Notes under the pieces: generated by a model
Database searches by the model: none
Told to the model about the DNA's origin: nothing
Seen by the model: the letters and a program-made list of their open reading frames with translations, nothing else
Position numbers and translations under genes: made by a program
In this document: positions 11,291-21,412 of the stretch, piece after piece
Numbering within the stretch: position 1 is the stretch's first letter
How the letters are laid out: every line of letters begins with the position of its first letter
Source of the DNA: Mycobacteriales bacterium
GTDB lineage: Bacteria; Actinomycetota; Actinomycetes; JAFAQI01
NCBI GenBank assembly: GCA_035550055.1
Contig: DASZRO010000018.1
Location: 30,743 to 94,742 of the forward strand
Direction: 5' to 3'
Length of the DNA: 64,000 nucleotides

Positions 11291-11623
11291 CTACAGCTTG
11301 GTGACCTTCACCGCAGTGCCGTACGCGCAGATCTCGGTCCACATGTCACCCATCTCGGAAGTGTCGAAGCGCATCGCGAGGACGGCGTTGCCGCCGCGCC
11401 GCTGGGCCTCCTCGACCATCCGGTTCATGACCTCGTTGCGGCTCTCGTACAGCGCCTTGGTCATGCCTTTCAACTCACCGCCGAACATCGACTTCAGCCC
11501 GGCCCCCATCTGGGAGAACGCGTTGCGCGAGCGGACCGTCAGGCCCCACACCTCGCCCAACACCTCGTCGATCCGGTAGCCGGGAAGGTCGTTCGTCGTC
11601 GCCACGATCATGGCGCGGACCAT
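11291..11623 (-). CDS. YbjQ/UPF0145 family protein
   Basis: This 110-residue small soluble protein matches the YbjQ (DUF74, putative heavy-metal-binding) family. It has TNDLPGYRIDEVLGEVWG near the start, VEEAQRRGGNAVLAMRFD in the middle and the ICAYGTAV motif near the end. Family members form pentamers and their cell role is unsettled. The ATG at 11621-11623 gives 110 residues. A second ATG at 11609-11611 gives the more family-typical start MIVATTND. It lies between pth and mfd on the same strand, 7 nt after pth. Confidence 0.82.
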   Translation of the reverse strand: MVRAMIVATTNDLPGYRIDEVLGEVWGLTVRSRNAFSQMGAGLKSMFGGELKGMTKALYESRNEVMNRMVEEAQRRGGNAVLAMRFDTSEMGDMWTEICAYGTAVKVTKL

Positions 11624-11630
11624 ACCGCGA

Positions 11631-12203
11631 CTAGTTGAAGGTGTTCTGAGCGGCGACGAGGCCGTCGCTGAGCAGCAGCTCCACCGCGTCGGCGGCGCGC
11701 TCGAGCTGTACGCCGAGCTCCTCGCGGGCGGCAGCGGGGAAGTCGCGCAGGACGAAGTCCGCCGGGTCCTGTCGCCCCGGTGGGCGGCCCACGCCGAGCC
11801 GGACCCGGTAGAACTCGCCGGAGCCGAGTGATGCTCGAAGTGACCTCAGACCGTTGTGGCCGTTGTCTCCGCCACCGAGCTTCAGGCGGATCGTCCCGAA
11901 CTCGAGATCGAGCTCGTCGTGGATCACCACGACCCGGCCGACCGGCACCTTGAAGAACTTCGTGAGCCCGGCGGCCGGACCCCCGGACTCGTTCATGTAG
12001 ACGCGCGCCTTCGCGAGCACGCACCGCTCACCGACGAGCCGGGTTTCGGCGACGTCGGCACGGGCCTTGTGGGCCTTGAACGACGCGCCCGCCCGGGTCG
12101 CCAGCAGGTCGACCGCCATGAAGCCGACGTTGTGACGGTTGCCGGCGTACTGCGCCCCGGGATTGCCCAAGCCGAGCACCAACCAGGGCGCTTCGTCCGG
12201 CAT
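11631..12203 (-). CDS. pth: Peptidyl-tRNA hydrolase
   Basis: This 190-residue enzyme frees tRNAs from peptidyl-tRNA that drops off ribosomes. It has the conserved GLGNPG with Asn14, catalytic His24 in NRHNVG, Asp96 in VIHDELDL and Asn117 in GHNGLRS, all at the family's expected spacing. It follows rplY by 38 nt. The rplY-pth pair is a common actinobacterial arrangement and links two translation functions. Confidence 0.95.
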   Translation of the reverse strand: MPDEAPWLVLGLGNPGAQYAGNRHNVGFMAVDLLATRAGASFKAHKARADVAETRLVGERCVLAKARVYMNESGGPAAGLTKFFKVPVGRVVVIHDELDLEFGTIRLKLGGGDNGHNGLRSLRASLGSGEFYRVRLGVGRPPGRQDPADFVLRDFPAAAREELGVQLERAADAVELLLSDGLVAAQNTFN

Positions 12204-12241
12204 GCGGTCGCCGCCGTGGAGGCGGTGGAGGAGCGCCAGCG

Positions 12242-12919
12242 CTACTCGGCGGCGGGCTCTTCCGAGCCGCCTTCGGCGGGAGCCTCGTCGGCCGCGGGTT
12301 CGCCTGCCGCCTCAGCGGTCTCGGTGGGCTCGGCCTCGCCCGCCTCACCGGCGCCCTCGGCCGCCAGCTGCTCGGCGGTCGGTGCGGCGACGACGTGCAG
12401 CACGAGCTGGTCGGGCTCGCCGACCAGCTCGGCACCCTCAGGAAGCTTGATGTCGCCGGCGTGGATCGCCGCACCGACCTCGAGGCCCTCGATCGAGACC
12501 TCGACGCCGGACGGGATGTGAGTCGCCTCGGCCGTGACCGACAGCGTGGTGAGGGACTGCTCGAGCAGCCCGCCGGAGACGATCGCGCCGTCGAGGGTGA
12601 TCGGGATGTCCACGGTGATCCGCTCGCCGCGGCGGACCAGGATCAGGTCCAGATGCTCGATGTCACCGCGGACCGGGTCACGCTGGATCGACTTCGGGAG
12701 CGCCAGCTCGTTGCCGTCGGCGAGCTGCAGCTCGAGCAGGACGTTGGCACCGTCGGTGCGCAGCGCGTGCTCGAACTCGCGCGTCGGTACGGAGATGTGG
12801 CGCGGGTCGCTGCCGTGGCCGTACAGGACGGCCGGGATCTTCCCTGACCGCCGGGTACGCCGTGCGCCGCCCTTGCCGAACTCGGTGCGCGGTTCGGCGG
12901 CGATACGGACCTCGGGCAC
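12242..12919 (-). CDS. rplY: 50S ribosomal protein L25 / general stress protein Ctc
   Basis: This 225-residue protein joins an N-terminal L25 5S rRNA-binding domain (about 5-95) to a C-terminal TL5/CTC beta domain (about 100-185). The last 40 residues are an Ala/Glu-rich acidic tail, common in actinobacterial members. It is part of the 50S subunit and can be stress-inducible. The GTG at 12917-12919 is preceded by AAGGAG 8 nt upstream. The following gene is pth, and prs lies about 100 nt upstream. Confidence 0.93.
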   Translation of the reverse strand: MPEVRIAAEPRTEFGKGGARRTRRSGKIPAVLYGHGSDPRHISVPTREFEHALRTDGANVLLELQLADGNELALPKSIQRDPVRGDIEHLDLILVRRGERITVDIPITLDGAIVSGGLLEQSLTTLSVTAEATHIPSGVEVSIEGLEVGAAIHAGDIKLPEGAELVGEPDQLVLHVVAAPTAEQLAAEGAGEAGEAEPTETAEAAGEPAADEAPAEGGSEEPAAE

Positions 12920-12943
12920 AGCAATGACTCCTTGACTACGCGA

Positions 12944-12958
12944 CGCTGATGATCAGCG
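12944..12958. promoter_or_regulatory. Palindrome in the rplY leader
   Basis: CGCTGAT at 12944-12950 and ATCAGCG at 12952-12958 form a perfect 7-bp inverted repeat around a single base. It lies 25 nt upstream of the rplY start and 60 nt after the prs stop. It could be a weak terminator of prs or a protein-binding site for rplY; the sequence does not decide. Confidence 0.35.
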
Positions 12959-13020
12959 CTGGGAAGCGCGAACGAGTCTAGGTGAAGCCCTGAAAATGCG
13001 CGAAACCAGCCGGAACGGAG

Positions 13021-14058
13021 CTAGGCGTTGCCGTCGAAGAGGCTCGTGACGGAACCGTCCTGGAACACCTCTTGGATGGCGCGGGCGAGCAGCGGAGCGA
13101 TGGAGAGCACCGTCAGGCCGTCGTAGTGCTGCTCGTCGGTCAACGGCAGCGTGTTCGTGACCACGACCTCGGAGATCCGGCTGTTCTTCAACCGGTCGAT
13201 CGCAGGTTCGGAGAACTCGCCGTGGGTCGCGGCGACGATCACCTCGGTAGCGCCCGAGTCCAGCAGGATGTCTGCCGCCTTCGTGATGGTGCCGCCGGTG
13301 GCGATCATGTCGTCGATCAGCAGGCAGCGTTGCCCCTCGACGTCACCAACCACGCGGTGCGCGACGACCTGGTTGGCCACCTTGGGGTCGCGGGTCTTGT
13401 GCACGAAGGCGACCGGTGCGCCGCCGAGGCGGTCAGCCCAGCGCTCGGCCATTCGGACCCGGCCCGTGTCCGGCGAGACGACCGTGAACTCGCCGCCGTA
13501 CTTGTCCGCCACGTAGTCGGCGAGCAACGGCAGCGCGAACAGATGGTCGACGGGGCCGTCGAAGAAGCCCTGGATCTGCGCGGTGTGCAGGTCGACGGAC
13601 ATGAGCCGGTCGGCGCCCGCGGTCTTGAACATGTCGGCCAGCAACCGCGCCGAGATCGGTTCGCGCCCCAGGTGCTTCTTGTCCTGGCGCGCGTACGGAT
13701 AGAACGGCATCACCACTGTGATCCGTTTGGCGGAGGCGCGCTTGAGCGCGTCGACCAGGATCAGCGCCTCCATGATCCATTTGTTGATCGGCGGCCCGTA
13801 GGACTGGATCACGAACGCGTCCGCACCGCGCACCGACTCTTCCGGGCGGGCGTAGATCTCGCCGTTGGCGAACTCCCGGATCTGGGTCGGGCTCACCGAG
13901 ATCCCGACGTGGTCGGCCACCTCGTCGGCAAGCGCCGGGTGCGCACGCCCCGAGAAGAGCAACAGCGTCTTCTCGCCTTGCGTCTTGATGCCGGTCACTT
14001 TGGGGGCTCTCCCTGCTCGGTTCTTGCGGTCGACCGGGGAAGTCGCCTCCATTGTCAC
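13021..14058 (-). CDS. prs: Ribose-phosphate pyrophosphokinase
   Basis: This class I PRPP synthase makes phosphoribosyl pyrophosphate from ribose 5-phosphate and ATP for purine, pyrimidine, His and Trp synthesis. It has the ATP loop FYPYARQDKK at 119-128, the flexible-loop region DLHTAQIQGFF at 156-166 and the PRPP-binding DDMIATGGT at 249-257. The ATG at 14056-14058 is 3 nt after glmU and gives 345 residues. Most relatives begin near VTGIKTQGEK, so the GTG at 13996-13998 (325 residues, GGGAG upstream) is a serious alternative start. The glmU-prs pair is conserved in Gram-positives. Confidence 0.95.
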   Translation of the reverse strand: MTMEATSPVDRKNRAGRAPKVTGIKTQGEKTLLLFSGRAHPALADEVADHVGISVSPTQIREFANGEIYARPEESVRGADAFVIQSYGPPINKWIMEALILVDALKRASAKRITVVMPFYPYARQDKKHLGREPISARLLADMFKTAGADRLMSVDLHTAQIQGFFDGPVDHLFALPLLADYVADKYGGEFTVVSPDTGRVRMAERWADRLGGAPVAFVHKTRDPKVANQVVAHRVVGDVEGQRCLLIDDMIATGGTITKAADILLDSGATEVIVAATHGEFSEPAIDRLKNSRISEVVVTNTLPLTDEQHYDGLTVLSIAPLLARAIQEVFQDGSVTSLFDGNA

Positions 14059-14061
14059 CCG

Positions 14062-15495
14062 TTATTCAACTTCGCCGCGGGCCCGGCGTGCCGCCTTGGC
14101 GGCGTTCGAGTCGGGGCGCCGCTTCTCGACCCACCCCTCGACGTTGCGCTGCTTCTCCCGGGCGATCCCCAGGGCGCCCGGCGGCACGTCCTCGGTGATC
14201 ACGGAGCCGGCCGCGGTGTACGCGCCGTCGGCGATCGTCACGGGGGCGACGAGCATCGTGTCCGAGCCGACCCGGGCGTCGTCGCCCACCACGGTCTTGT
14301 GCTTGTCGACGCCGTCGTAGTTGACGAAGACGGTGGCAGCGCCGATGTTCGACCGCTCACCGATCTGCGCGTCGCCGACGTACGACAGGTGCGGCACCTT
14401 CGTGTCGTCGCCGATCTCGGCCTGCTTCGTCTCGACGTACGCTCCGATCTTGCCTCTGGCGCCGAGCTTGGTCCCGGCGCGCAGGTAGGCGAACGGGCCG
14501 ACGTCGGCGTCCTCACCGATCTCGGATCGCGTGCAGTGCGACTTCACGACCTTCGCGCCGCGGCCGACCCGGGTGCTGCGCAACGTGCTGTCGGGACCGA
14601 CCTCGGCGAAGGCCGCGACATGCGTCGTGCCGTGCAGCTGAGTGTTCTGGTGGATCACGCAGTCGGGCTCGAGCGTGACGCGAACGCCCATCCACGTCGT
14701 CTGCGGGTCGATGATCGTCACGCCCTCGCGCATCCAGTGCGCCACGATCCGGTCCCGCATGGACCGGCGTACGGCGGCGAGCTGGATCCGGTCGTTGACG
14801 CCGAGTGTCTCGGTTTCCGGCACTGTGACGGCAGACACGATCTCGCCGTCACCGACGAGCAGTGCGATGACGTCGGTGAGGTACTCCTCGCCTTGGGCGT
14901 TGTCGGTCGTGACCCGCGCCAGCGCGGCGCGCAGCTTGGCGCCGTCGAAGGCGTAGATGCTCGTGCCGACCTCACGGATCGCTCGCGCGGCGTCGTCCGC
15001 GTCGCGGTCCTCGACGATGGCGCAGACCTGGCCGTCGCTGCCCCGGATGACCCGGCCGTACCCCTGCGGGTCGCTCACCTCGCTGGTAAGCAGCGTGGCC
15101 GCAGCAGCAGAACGCGAGTGCTCGGCGAGCAACGCCTGCAGCGACGCGGTGGTGATGAGCGGCGCGTCGCCGGGGAGCACGAGCACGGTGCCCTCGCCAG
15201 GGACGCCGGCCGCCTTCAGCGCCATTCGGACGGCATGTCCGGTCCCGAGCTGCTCTTCCTGGACGACCGGGATCGCGGTGGACTCGATCTCCGTGAGGTG
15301 CTCGATGATCTGCTCGCGCTTGTGGCCGACCACCACCACCGTGTGCGCGGCGCCGAGCGGATCGGTGGCGGCGAGCACGTGCCCAAGCAGGCTGCGCCCG
15401 CAGATCGCATGGAGCACCTTGGCAAGCGCCGACTTCATCCGCTTGCCCTCGCCGGCTGCCAGCACCACCACAGCAGCAGGCGCGTGGTCGCTCAC
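14062..15495 (-). CDS. glmU: Bifunctional GlmU (GlcNAc-1-P uridyltransferase / GlcN-1-P acetyltransferase)
   Basis: This 477-residue cytosolic enzyme makes UDP-GlcNAc for peptidoglycan. The N-terminal nucleotidyltransferase has the signature [11 protein letters not shown] at 12-22 and the GTGHAV and LPGDAPL segments. The C-terminal half is a left-handed beta-helix of hexapeptide repeats carrying the acetyltransferase site ([10 protein letters not shown] and VFVNYDG). The final 20 residues are basic, as in mycobacterial GlmU. It precedes prs by 3 nt and is followed upstream by a hairpin region and tRNA-Gln. Confidence 0.96.
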   Translation of the reverse strand: MSDHAPAAVVVLAAGEGKRMKSALAKVLHAICGRSLLGHVLAATDPLGAAHTVVVVGHKREQIIEHLTEIESTAIPVVQEEQLGTGHAVRMALKAAGVPGEGTVLVLPGDAPLITTASLQALLAEHSRSAAAATLLTSEVSDPQGYGRVIRGSDGQVCAIVEDRDADDAARAIREVGTSIYAFDGAKLRAALARVTTDNAQGEEYLTDVIALLVGDGEIVSAVTVPETETLGVNDRIQLAAVRRSMRDRIVAHWMREGVTIIDPQTTWMGVRVTLEPDCVIHQNTQLHGTTHVAAFAEVGPDSTLRSTRVGRGAKVVKSHCTRSEIGEDADVGPFAYLRAGTKLGARGKIGAYVETKQAEIGDDTKVPHLSYVGDAQIGERSNIGAATVFVNYDGVDKHKTVVGDDARVGSDTMLVAPVTIADGAYTAAGSVITEDVPPGALGIAREKQRNVEGWVEKRRPDSNAAKAARRARGEVE

Positions 15496-15546
15496 GAGGT
15501 GAGCCTACCGAGCGACACAACCCAGATCCGGCCCTCATCGGTGCCG

Positions 15547-15631
15547 AAGAAAACACAAACGTTGCAGTTGTCCGCGTGTGTCCCACGCCGCCCGCCACAC
15601 GGGGCCACCCACGTCACGTTTGTGTGTTCTT
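15547..15631. repeat. Long imperfect inverted repeat between glmU and tRNA-Gln
   Basis: A 16-nt arm at 15547-15562 (containing AAACACAAACGT) pairs with 15616-15631 at 15 of 16 positions. The 53-nt centre holds a second small stem, CGTGTG at 15575-15580 with CACACG at 15596-15601. The element can therefore fold as a nested hairpin on either strand. It sits in the gap upstream of glmU and downstream of the tRNA-Gln gene. It may end the tRNA transcript, or it may be a mobile-type palindrome like the two others at 16858 and 61336. Confidence 0.6.
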
Positions 15632-15644
15632 ACGTACGGCGTTG

Positions 15645-15717
15645 CTCCCCGACGAGGATTCGAACCTCGATAACGAGATCCAAATTCTCGCGTCCTGCCT
15701 GGTTGGACGATCGGGGA
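15645..15717 (-). tRNA. tRNA-Gln (anticodon TTG)
   Basis: The minus strand folds as a cloverleaf. The acceptor TCCCCGA pairs with TCGGGGA, the anticodon stem CGAGA/TCTCG encloses the loop ATTTGGA, and the T-arm contains GGTTCGAATCC. The anticodon TTG reads CAA. The discriminator base is G, as expected for Gln. The 3' CCA is not encoded. Confidence 0.96.
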
Positions 15718-15849
15718 TTGGATCGACACTGAGCCTAAGACCTCACTGCGGCTATCCGTGTCTCGGAGTTGCTGCCGGGTAGGACAATGCGGGCAGACTG
15801 TTCACAGCACCGCGTTGAACGATCGAGCTTTCCGACAGGACAGGGCGCC

Positions 15850-16821
15850 ATGACGCAGACGATCACTCCCCCGATCGACGACACCGTCGAAGCGGGTCCG
15901 CGGGCTGCGCTTCCCGCCACCGGCCTGGTACGCAGCAAGGCGGCCGCCCGGGCCGAACAGGTGATCCTCTTGGTCGTCATCGCGGTCCCGCTGGCTGCGG
16001 TGCTCGCGGCGGTCCCCGTTGCGTGGGGGTGGGGGCTGGGCTGGCACGACGTGGTCATCGCGGTCGTGATGTACGCGATCTCCGGGCACGGCATCACCGT
16101 CGGCTTCCACCGGTACTTCACCCACGGCGCCTTCAAGGCGAAGAAGGCCCTGCGCGTCGCACTGGCGATCGCGGGCAGCTTGGCGATCGAGGGGCCGGTG
16201 ATCCGCTGGGTCGCCGATCACCGCCGCCACCACGCCTACAGCGACCGGGAAGGCGACCCGCACTCGCCGTGGAAGTACGGCGAAAACCTCCGGTCGCTGG
16301 TGAAGGGCCTCTGGCATGCGCACATCGGCTGGATGTTCGACATCGAGCAGACCAACCACGAGCGCTACGCGCCCGACCTGCTCGCCGACCGGGCCATCGT
16401 CAAGATCTCAAAAGCGTTCCCGTGGTGGGCCGCACTCAGCCTGCTCACCCCGCCACTGGTCGGCTACCTGTGGTCCGGCTTCACCTGGCAGGGCGCCGCG
16501 ACCGCGTTCTTCTGGGCGAGCCTGGTCCGGGTCGCCCTGCTCCACCACGTGACCTGGTCGATCAACTCGATCTGCCACGCGGTGGGCAAGCACCCGTTCA
16601 CCAGCCGGGACCGGGCCGGCAACGTGTGGTGGCTTGCGATCCCCTCGATGGGCGAGTCCTGGCACAACCTGCACCACGCCGACCCGACCGCGGCCCGCCA
16701 CGGCGTCCTTCGCGGACAGCTCGACTCGACCGGCCGGATCATCTGGACGATGGAAAAGCTCGGCCTCGCCTACGACGTCCGCTGGCCGTCCCCGGAGCGG
16801 ATCCACGCCAAGCTCGCGTAG
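15850..16821 (+). CDS. Acyl-CoA/acyl-lipid delta-9 desaturase
   Basis: This 323-residue di-iron membrane enzyme introduces a double bond into fatty acyl chains. The three histidine boxes are present: HRYFTH at 87-92, HRRHHAYSD at 124-132 and HNLHH near 272-276. Hydrophobic pairs flank the first two boxes, as in stearoyl-CoA desaturases of the mycobacterial DesA3 type. The ATG at 15850 is preceded by AGGACAGG. No electron-transfer partner (oxidoreductase or rubredoxin) lies next to it. The gene is isolated between tRNA-Gln and a strong bidirectional hairpin, so it is probably monocistronic and may adjust membrane fluidity. Confidence 0.92.
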   Translation: MTQTITPPIDDTVEAGPRAALPATGLVRSKAAARAEQVILLVVIAVPLAAVLAAVPVAWGWGLGWHDVVIAVVMYAISGHGITVGFHRYFTHGAFKAKKALRVALAIAGSLAIEGPVIRWVADHRRHHAYSDREGDPHSPWKYGENLRSLVKGLWHAHIGWMFDIEQTNHERYAPDLLADRAIVKISKAFPWWAALSLLTPPLVGYLWSGFTWQGAATAFFWASLVRVALLHHVTWSINSICHAVGKHPFTSRDRAGNVWWLAIPSMGESWHNLHHADPTAARHGVLRGQLDSTGRIIWTMEKLGLAYDVRWPSPERIHAKLA

Positions 16822-16857
16822 CGCGCACGCCCCGCCTCCGCCGAAAACCCCTCCGCC

Positions 16858-16912
16858 GAGCCCAACGTTGTTGGTCTTTCGGGGGCTCTGAGAGACCAAC
16901 AACGTTGGGCTC
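16858..16912. terminator. 20-bp perfect inverted repeat between convergent desaturase and ispE genes
   Basis: GAGCCCAACGTTGTTGGTCT at 16858-16877 is perfectly inverted at 16893-16912. The stem continues with G-T and C-G pairs to a 3-nt loop near 16885. It stands between two convergent genes and can terminate both. There is no T-tract. The length and perfection of the arms are unusual for a plain terminator. Confidence 0.8.
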
Positions 16913-16921
16913 GACGTCTTG

Positions 16922-17833
16922 TCAGGTGGTGATGCGGGCGCCGGGTGCCGGGCCGGAGGCGCGGCGGACGGTACGGCAGACGTCGTAGCCGGCGAGCGCT
17001 GCCGCGATCCGTACGGCGTCTCCCGGCGTTGCCGCGAGCAGCGCGACGGTCGGACCCGACCCGGAGATGATGCCGCCGGTGGCGCCGAGCTCGCGGCCGG
17101 CCTCGAGCACCCGCGCCAGGTTCGGGCGCAGCTGTAGCGCCGGGGCCTGCAGGTCGTTGCGCAGCGCCCGGCCGAGGGCGACCGGATCCCCCGCCCGCAA
17201 CGCCGCCAGCACCTCGTCCGGCGGCGAGGCCTCGACGTCGATCGCGTCCCCGCGCTGCCGGTCGAGCTCGGCGTAGACGGTCGGGGTCGACAACCCCGAC
17301 TCGGCGACGGCCAGCACCCAGTGCCACTCGCCGCGGCTCAGTACAGGCGAGACCACCTCGCCGTGCCCCGTGCCGAGCGCCGTACCGCCGTGGAGCAGGA
17401 ACGGTACGTCGCTGCCGAGCGCCGCCGCGAGCCGCTCGAGGTCACGCTGGGCGAGGTCAGCCCCCCACAGCGCGTCCGCCGCGACCAACGCGGCCGCAGC
17501 ATCCGCGCTGCCGCCGGCAAGGCCGCCACCGACCGGGATGTCCTTGCGCAGCCGCAGGTGCGCGCCGGCGTCGACGCCGGCAACGGAAGCGACGGCGCGC
17601 ACCGCCCGGACCGCGAGGTTGTCTTCGCCGAGCGGGACCTCTCCGGCGCCTTCGCCCTCTATCTCGACGGTGATCCCGCGCTGCTCCGACCGTTCGAGCA
17701 CCACGGTGTCGAACAGGCTCACCGCGTGGTAGATCGTGTGCAGCTCGTGCTTGCCGTCCGGACGAAGCGGACCGACGCCGAGATGCAGGTTGACCTTCGC
17801 CGGCACCTTGACGGTGACACTGTGAACCGGCAC
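16922..17833 (-). CDS. ispE: 4-diphosphocytidyl-2-C-methyl-D-erythritol kinase
   Basis: This 303-residue GHMP kinase of the MEP isoprenoid pathway phosphorylates CDP-methylerythritol. The N-terminal VPAKVNLHLGV, the ATP loop PVGGGLAGGSADA at 100-112 and the late GGIISGSGPTVALL motif are all present. The start is a GTG at 17831-17833. It follows rsmA by 23 nt, giving the usual actinobacterial tatD, rsmA and ispE order. The rpfB gene often found between tatD and rsmA is absent here. The C-terminal tail after the kinase fold is short. Confidence 0.94.
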   Translation of the reverse strand: MPVHSVTVKVPAKVNLHLGVGPLRPDGKHELHTIYHAVSLFDTVVLERSEQRGITVEIEGEGAGEVPLGEDNLAVRAVRAVASVAGVDAGAHLRLRKDIPVGGGLAGGSADAAAALVAADALWGADLAQRDLERLAAALGSDVPFLLHGGTALGTGHGEVVSPVLSRGEWHWVLAVAESGLSTPTVYAELDRQRGDAIDVEASPPDEVLAALRAGDPVALGRALRNDLQAPALQLRPNLARVLEAGRELGATGGIISGSGPTVALLAATPGDAVRIAAALAGYDVCRTVRRASGPAPGARITT

Positions 17834-17856
17834 CCGACCGATCGTAAGGCGGCGAC

Positions 17857-18702
17857 CTACCGGCGCTGTTCGGCGATCCGTGCGAACGCCGCGACGTCGA
17901 GCGTCTCCCCGCGGGCTGCCGGGTCGACGCCGGCTGCAGCGAGCGCCGCCTCAGCCGCCGCGGGCGAGCCTGCCCACCCGGCCAGGGCAGCACGCAGCGT
18001 CTTTCTCCGCTGGGCGAACGCGGCGTCGATCACCGCGAACACCTCGGTCCGGGCGGCGGCCGTCGGCGGCGGCTCGCCGCAGCGGAACCGGACCAGGCCC
18101 GAGTCGACGTTCGGCACCGGCCAGAACACCTGCCGCGGCACCGAACCAGCCCGCTGCGCCGACGCCCACCAGGCGAGCTTCGCGCTGGGCGCGCCGTACA
18201 CCCGCGATCCCGGAGGAGCGGTCAGCCGGTCCGCAACCTCCGCCTGCACCATGACCAGCCCGTGCCGCAGCGAAGGAAGCACCTCGAGCAGGTGCAGCAG
18301 CACCGGGACCGCGACGTTGTAGGGCAGGTTCGCCACGAGCGCCGTCGGAGCCTGCGCAAGCCCGGTCAGCCGAAGCGCGTCCTGCGCGATCACCTCGAGC
18401 CGGTCGGCGTACGACGGCGCGAACGACGCCACCGTCGACGGCAGCGCGCCGGCCAACGCGGGCTCGATCTCGACCGCGACCACCTTCGCGACCGACGGCA
18501 GCAACGCCAGTGTCAGCGAGCCGAGGCCCGGCCCCACCTCGACGACGAGGTCGTTCGCGGTGAGCTCGGCGGCAGCCGCGATCCGACGGACCGTGTTCGG
18601 GTCGATCACGAAGTTCTGGCCTCGCGACTTGCTCGGTCGCAGGCCGAGCGAGTCCGCCAGCGCGCGAACCTCTGCGGGCCCGAGCAGCCCGGCGCCGGTC
18701 AC
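17857..18702 (-). CDS. rsmA: 16S rRNA dimethyladenosine transferase RsmA/KsgA
   Basis: This 281-residue SAM-dependent enzyme dimethylates two adenines in the 3'-terminal helix of 16S r[14 protein letters not shown] near residues 24-34, motif [13 protein letters not shown] at about 53-64 and the catalytic NLPYNVAVP are present. The start is a GTG whose last bases overlap the tatD stop as GTGA, showing translational coupling. The C-terminal helical domain is complete. Confidence 0.94.
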   Translation of the reverse strand: MTGAGLLGPAEVRALADSLGLRPSKSRGQNFVIDPNTVRRIAAAAELTANDLVVEVGPGLGSLTLALLPSVAKVVAVEIEPALAGALPSTVASFAPSYADRLEVIAQDALRLTGLAQAPTALVANLPYNVAVPVLLHLLEVLPSLRHGLVMVQAEVADRLTAPPGSRVYGAPSAKLAWWASAQRAGSVPRQVFWPVPNVDSGLVRFRCGEPPPTAAARTEVFAVIDAAFAQRRKTLRAALAGWAGSPAAAEAALAAAGVDPAARGETLDVAAFARIAEQRR

Positions 18703-19541
18703 TGCCAGCCGAAGACGCGAGCCGCGTTGGCCGTCACGGCGGCGGCGATCTCCGCCTCGTCCACGCCCTTGACGTCGGCGATCGCGCGGACGGTCAACGG
18801 CACAAGGTACGGCGCGTTCGGCGCGCCGCGGTACGGCATCGGGGTCAGGAACGGCGCGTCGGTCTCGACGAGCAGCTGGCCGAGGGGGGCGACCGCCGCC
18901 GCATCACGCAGGTCTTGTGCGTTCTTGAAGGTGACGTTGCCGGCGAAGGACATCACGTAACCGCGGTCGGCGCACTTGCGGGCGAACTCGGCGTCGCCGG
19001 AGAAACAGTGGAAGATCACCCGGTCGGGCGCTCCCTCGCTCTCCAGCACCCGCAGCACGTCCTCGTGGGCGTCGCGGTCGTGGATCACCACCGCCTTGCC
19101 CGTCTGCTTGGCGATCGCAATGTGACGGCGGAAGGACTCCTCTTGCGGCCCCCAGCCGGCATCCTCGGTGCGGTAGTGATCCAGCCCGGTCTCACCGATC
19201 GCCACGACGCGATCGTGCGCGGCGAGGCGCGCGATCTCGTCCCACTCGGCCTCGCTCGCCGCGTGCGCCTCGTTGGGGTGCACCGCGACGGCCGCCCACA
19301 CGTCGTCGCGCGAGCCGGCAAGATCGACGCTCCACCGCGACGACGGCACGTCGATCCCGATCTGCACGACGCGGGTGATGCCGACTGCGCGCGCCGCCGC
19401 CATGATCTGCTCGACGTCGCCGTCCATCAGGTCGAGATGACAGTGGCTGTCGATCGCCGCAGCGGCGAGTGCGGGCGGGGCCGGTGGCGGCTCCCCGGTT
19501 CGGCCGGACTTCCGCTCTCGGCCGGACGCCGAGACGCTCAC
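18699..19541 (-). CDS. tatD: TatD family metal-dependent hydrolase (DNase)
   Basis: This 280-residue TIM-barrel hydrolase of the TatD/YcfH family probably acts as a 3'-5' exonuclease. Metal ligands begin with [12 protein letters not shown] at 31-42 (His33, His35). [21 protein letters not shown] and ETDAPFLTP follow in order. The start is a GTG that overlaps the metG stop as GTGA. The first 25 residues are Arg- and Pro-rich and not part of the domain. The open frame continues upstream inside metG, but that part is not real coding sequence. Confidence 0.92.
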   Translation of the reverse strand: MSVSASGRERKSGRTGEPPPAPPALAAAAIDSHCHLDLMDGDVEQIMAAARAVGITRVVQIGIDVPSSRWSVDLAGSRDDVWAAVAVHPNEAHAASEAEWDEIARLAAHDRVVAIGETGLDHYRTEDAGWGPQEESFRRHIAIAKQTGKAVVIHDRDAHEDVLRVLESEGAPDRVIFHCFSGDAEFARKCADRGYVMSFAGNVTFKNAQDLRDAAAVAPLGQLLVETDAPFLTPMPYRGAPNAPYLVPLTVRAIADVKGVDEAEIAAAVTANAARVFGWQ

Positions 19542-21325
19542 GCGCCCTCCAATCGGGCCAGCTCCTCGTCGACGACGCCGACGTCGAGCTTCGCGAACAG
19601 CGGTGTCGGCGGCTCGACCGGGTTGCCGACCTTCAACGGGTCGCGTTGCCATCGAACGTCGCTGCGGTAGTCGCCGGTCAGGATCGGGTACGCCGGACCG
19701 CCGTCGAGGTCGTCGACCTCCCGCAGCTCGGGCTGCGCAGCGAGCACGCCGTCCCGGCCGAGCAGCTGGTGCACCTGTTGCGACGTCTGCGGCAGGAACG
19801 GCGCCAGCAGCGTCGTGCAGTCGCTGACCGCCTGGAGCGCCACGTGCAGGATGGTCGCCATCCGGTCGGGCTGCGACTCGCGCAGCTTCCACGGCGCCTG
19901 CTCCGACAGGTACTTGTTGGCCTCGGCCACGACTCGCATCGTCTCGCTGAGCGCCGCCCTCATCCGCGACCGTTCGAGGTCGGCGCCGACCGCTGCGAAC
20001 GCGCCGTCGGTGACGCCGAGCAGCGCACGGTCGACGTCGGTGAGCTCCCCGGCGGCCGGCAGCGAGCCGAGGTTCTTGGCCGTGAAGGACAGGGTGCGGT
20101 TGACCAGGTTGCCCCACGCCGCGACCAGCTCGTCGTTGTTGCGTCGTACGAACTCCGACCAGGTGAAGTCGGTGTCGTTGGACTCCGGACCGGCGGCGGT
20201 CAGGTAGTAGCGCAGCGAGTCAGCGGAGTAGCGGTCCAGGAAGTCCCGGACGTAGATGACGACGGCGCGACTGGAGGAGAACTTGCGGCCCTCCATCGTG
20301 AGGAACTCACTCGACACGACCTCGGTCGGCAGCTGGAGCTGCCCGTACTCGCCGGGCGTGCCGCCCTTGGCCCCGAGGCCGTCGTAGCCGAGCAGCTCAG
20401 CCGGCCAGATCTGGGAGTGGAAGGTGACGTTGTCCTTGCCCATGAAGTAGAAGGACTCCGCCGCCGGGTCGGTCCACCAGGCGCGCCACGCGTCCGCGTC
20501 GCCGCTGCGCCGAGCCCACTCGATCGACGCCGACAGGTAGCCGATGACGGCGTCGAACCAGACGTAGAGCCGCTTCGTCGGGTTGTCCTCCCAGCCGGGC
20601 AACGGGATCGGGACACCCCAGTCGATGTCGCGACTCATCGCGCGCGGCTTGAGGTCGTCGATGAGGTTGAGCGAGAACTTCAAGACGTTGGGTCGCCAGT
20701 CCTTGCGGGTCTGCAACCACGAGCCGAGCGCGTCGGCGAGCGCCGGCAGGTCGAGGAAGAACTGCTCCGTCTCGACGAACTGCGGCACCTCGCCGTTGAT
20801 CCGTGACCGCGGGTTGATCAAAGCGTCGGCGTCGAGCTGGTTGCCGCAGTTGTCGCACTGGTCGCCACGGGCGCCGTCGTACCCGCAGATCGGGCAGGTG
20901 CCCTCGATGTAGCGGTCGGGCAACGTGCGCCCGGTCGACGGCGAGATCGCGCCCTTGGTGGTGCGCTCGATCATGTAGCCGTTGCGGTGCAGGGTGCGAA
21001 ACATCTCCTGGACGACGGCGTAGTGGTTGCGGGTCGTCGTGCGGGTGAACAGGTCGTAGGACAGCCCGAGCCGCTGTAGGTCCTCGGCAATCACCCGGTT
21101 GTAACGGTCGGCGAGCTCGCGCGGCGTCACGCCTTCCTGGTCGGCCTGCACCAGGATCGGCGTGCCGTGCTCGTCGGTGCCGCTGACCATGAGGACGTTG
21201 TTGCCGGCGAGGCGGTGGTAGCGGCTGAAGACGTCGGACGGTACGCCGAAGCCCGCGACGTGGCCGATGTGCCGCGGGCCGTTCGCGTAGGGCCACGCCA
21301 CCGCGGCAAGGATCTGGCGCGACAT
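19538..21325 (-). CDS. metG: Methionyl-tRNA synthetase
   Basis: This 595-residue class Ia synthetase charges tRNA-Met. It has HIGH at 19-22, a CPICGYDG plus CDNCG zinc knuckle at about 144-160, and KFSSS near 347 as the KMSKS-type loop. The length fits the single-knuckle MetG1 form without a C-terminal EMAP domain. The ATG at 21323-21325 is the first start after about 90 nt of leader. A strong hairpin and a large structured RNA lie just upstream, which raises the possibility of leader control of this gene. Confidence 0.96.
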   Translation of the reverse strand: MSRQILAAVAWPYANGPRHIGHVAGFGVPSDVFSRYHRLAGNNVLMVSGTDEHGTPILVQADQEGVTPRELADRYNRVIAEDLQRLGLSYDLFTRTTTRNHYAVVQEMFRTLHRNGYMIERTTKGAISPSTGRTLPDRYIEGTCPICGYDGARGDQCDNCGNQLDADALINPRSRINGEVPQFVETEQFFLDLPALADALGSWLQTRKDWRPNVLKFSLNLIDDLKPRAMSRDIDWGVPIPLPGWEDNPTKRLYVWFDAVIGYLSASIEWARRSGDADAWRAWWTDPAAESFYFMGKDNVTFHSQIWPAELLGYDGLGAKGGTPGEYGQLQLPTEVVSSEFLTMEGRKFSSSRAVVIYVRDFLDRYSADSLRYYLTAAGPESNDTDFTWSEFVRRNNDELVAAWGNLVNRTLSFTAKNLGSLPAAGELTDVDRALLGVTDGAFAAVGADLERSRMRAALSETMRVVAEANKYLSEQAPWKLRESQPDRMATILHVALQAVSDCTTLLAPFLPQTSQQVHQLLGRDGVLAAQPELREVDDLDGGPAYPILTGDYRSDVRWQRDPLKVGNPVEPPTPLFAKLDVGVVDEELARLEGA

Positions 21326-21412
21326 GGATCAGAGCCTATTCACGCTCGCACGCCGAAATCGTCCGCGCGAGTGTCGCAGCCGGGCAGGGCGGGGAAAAGC
21401 AGCGAAAATAGC

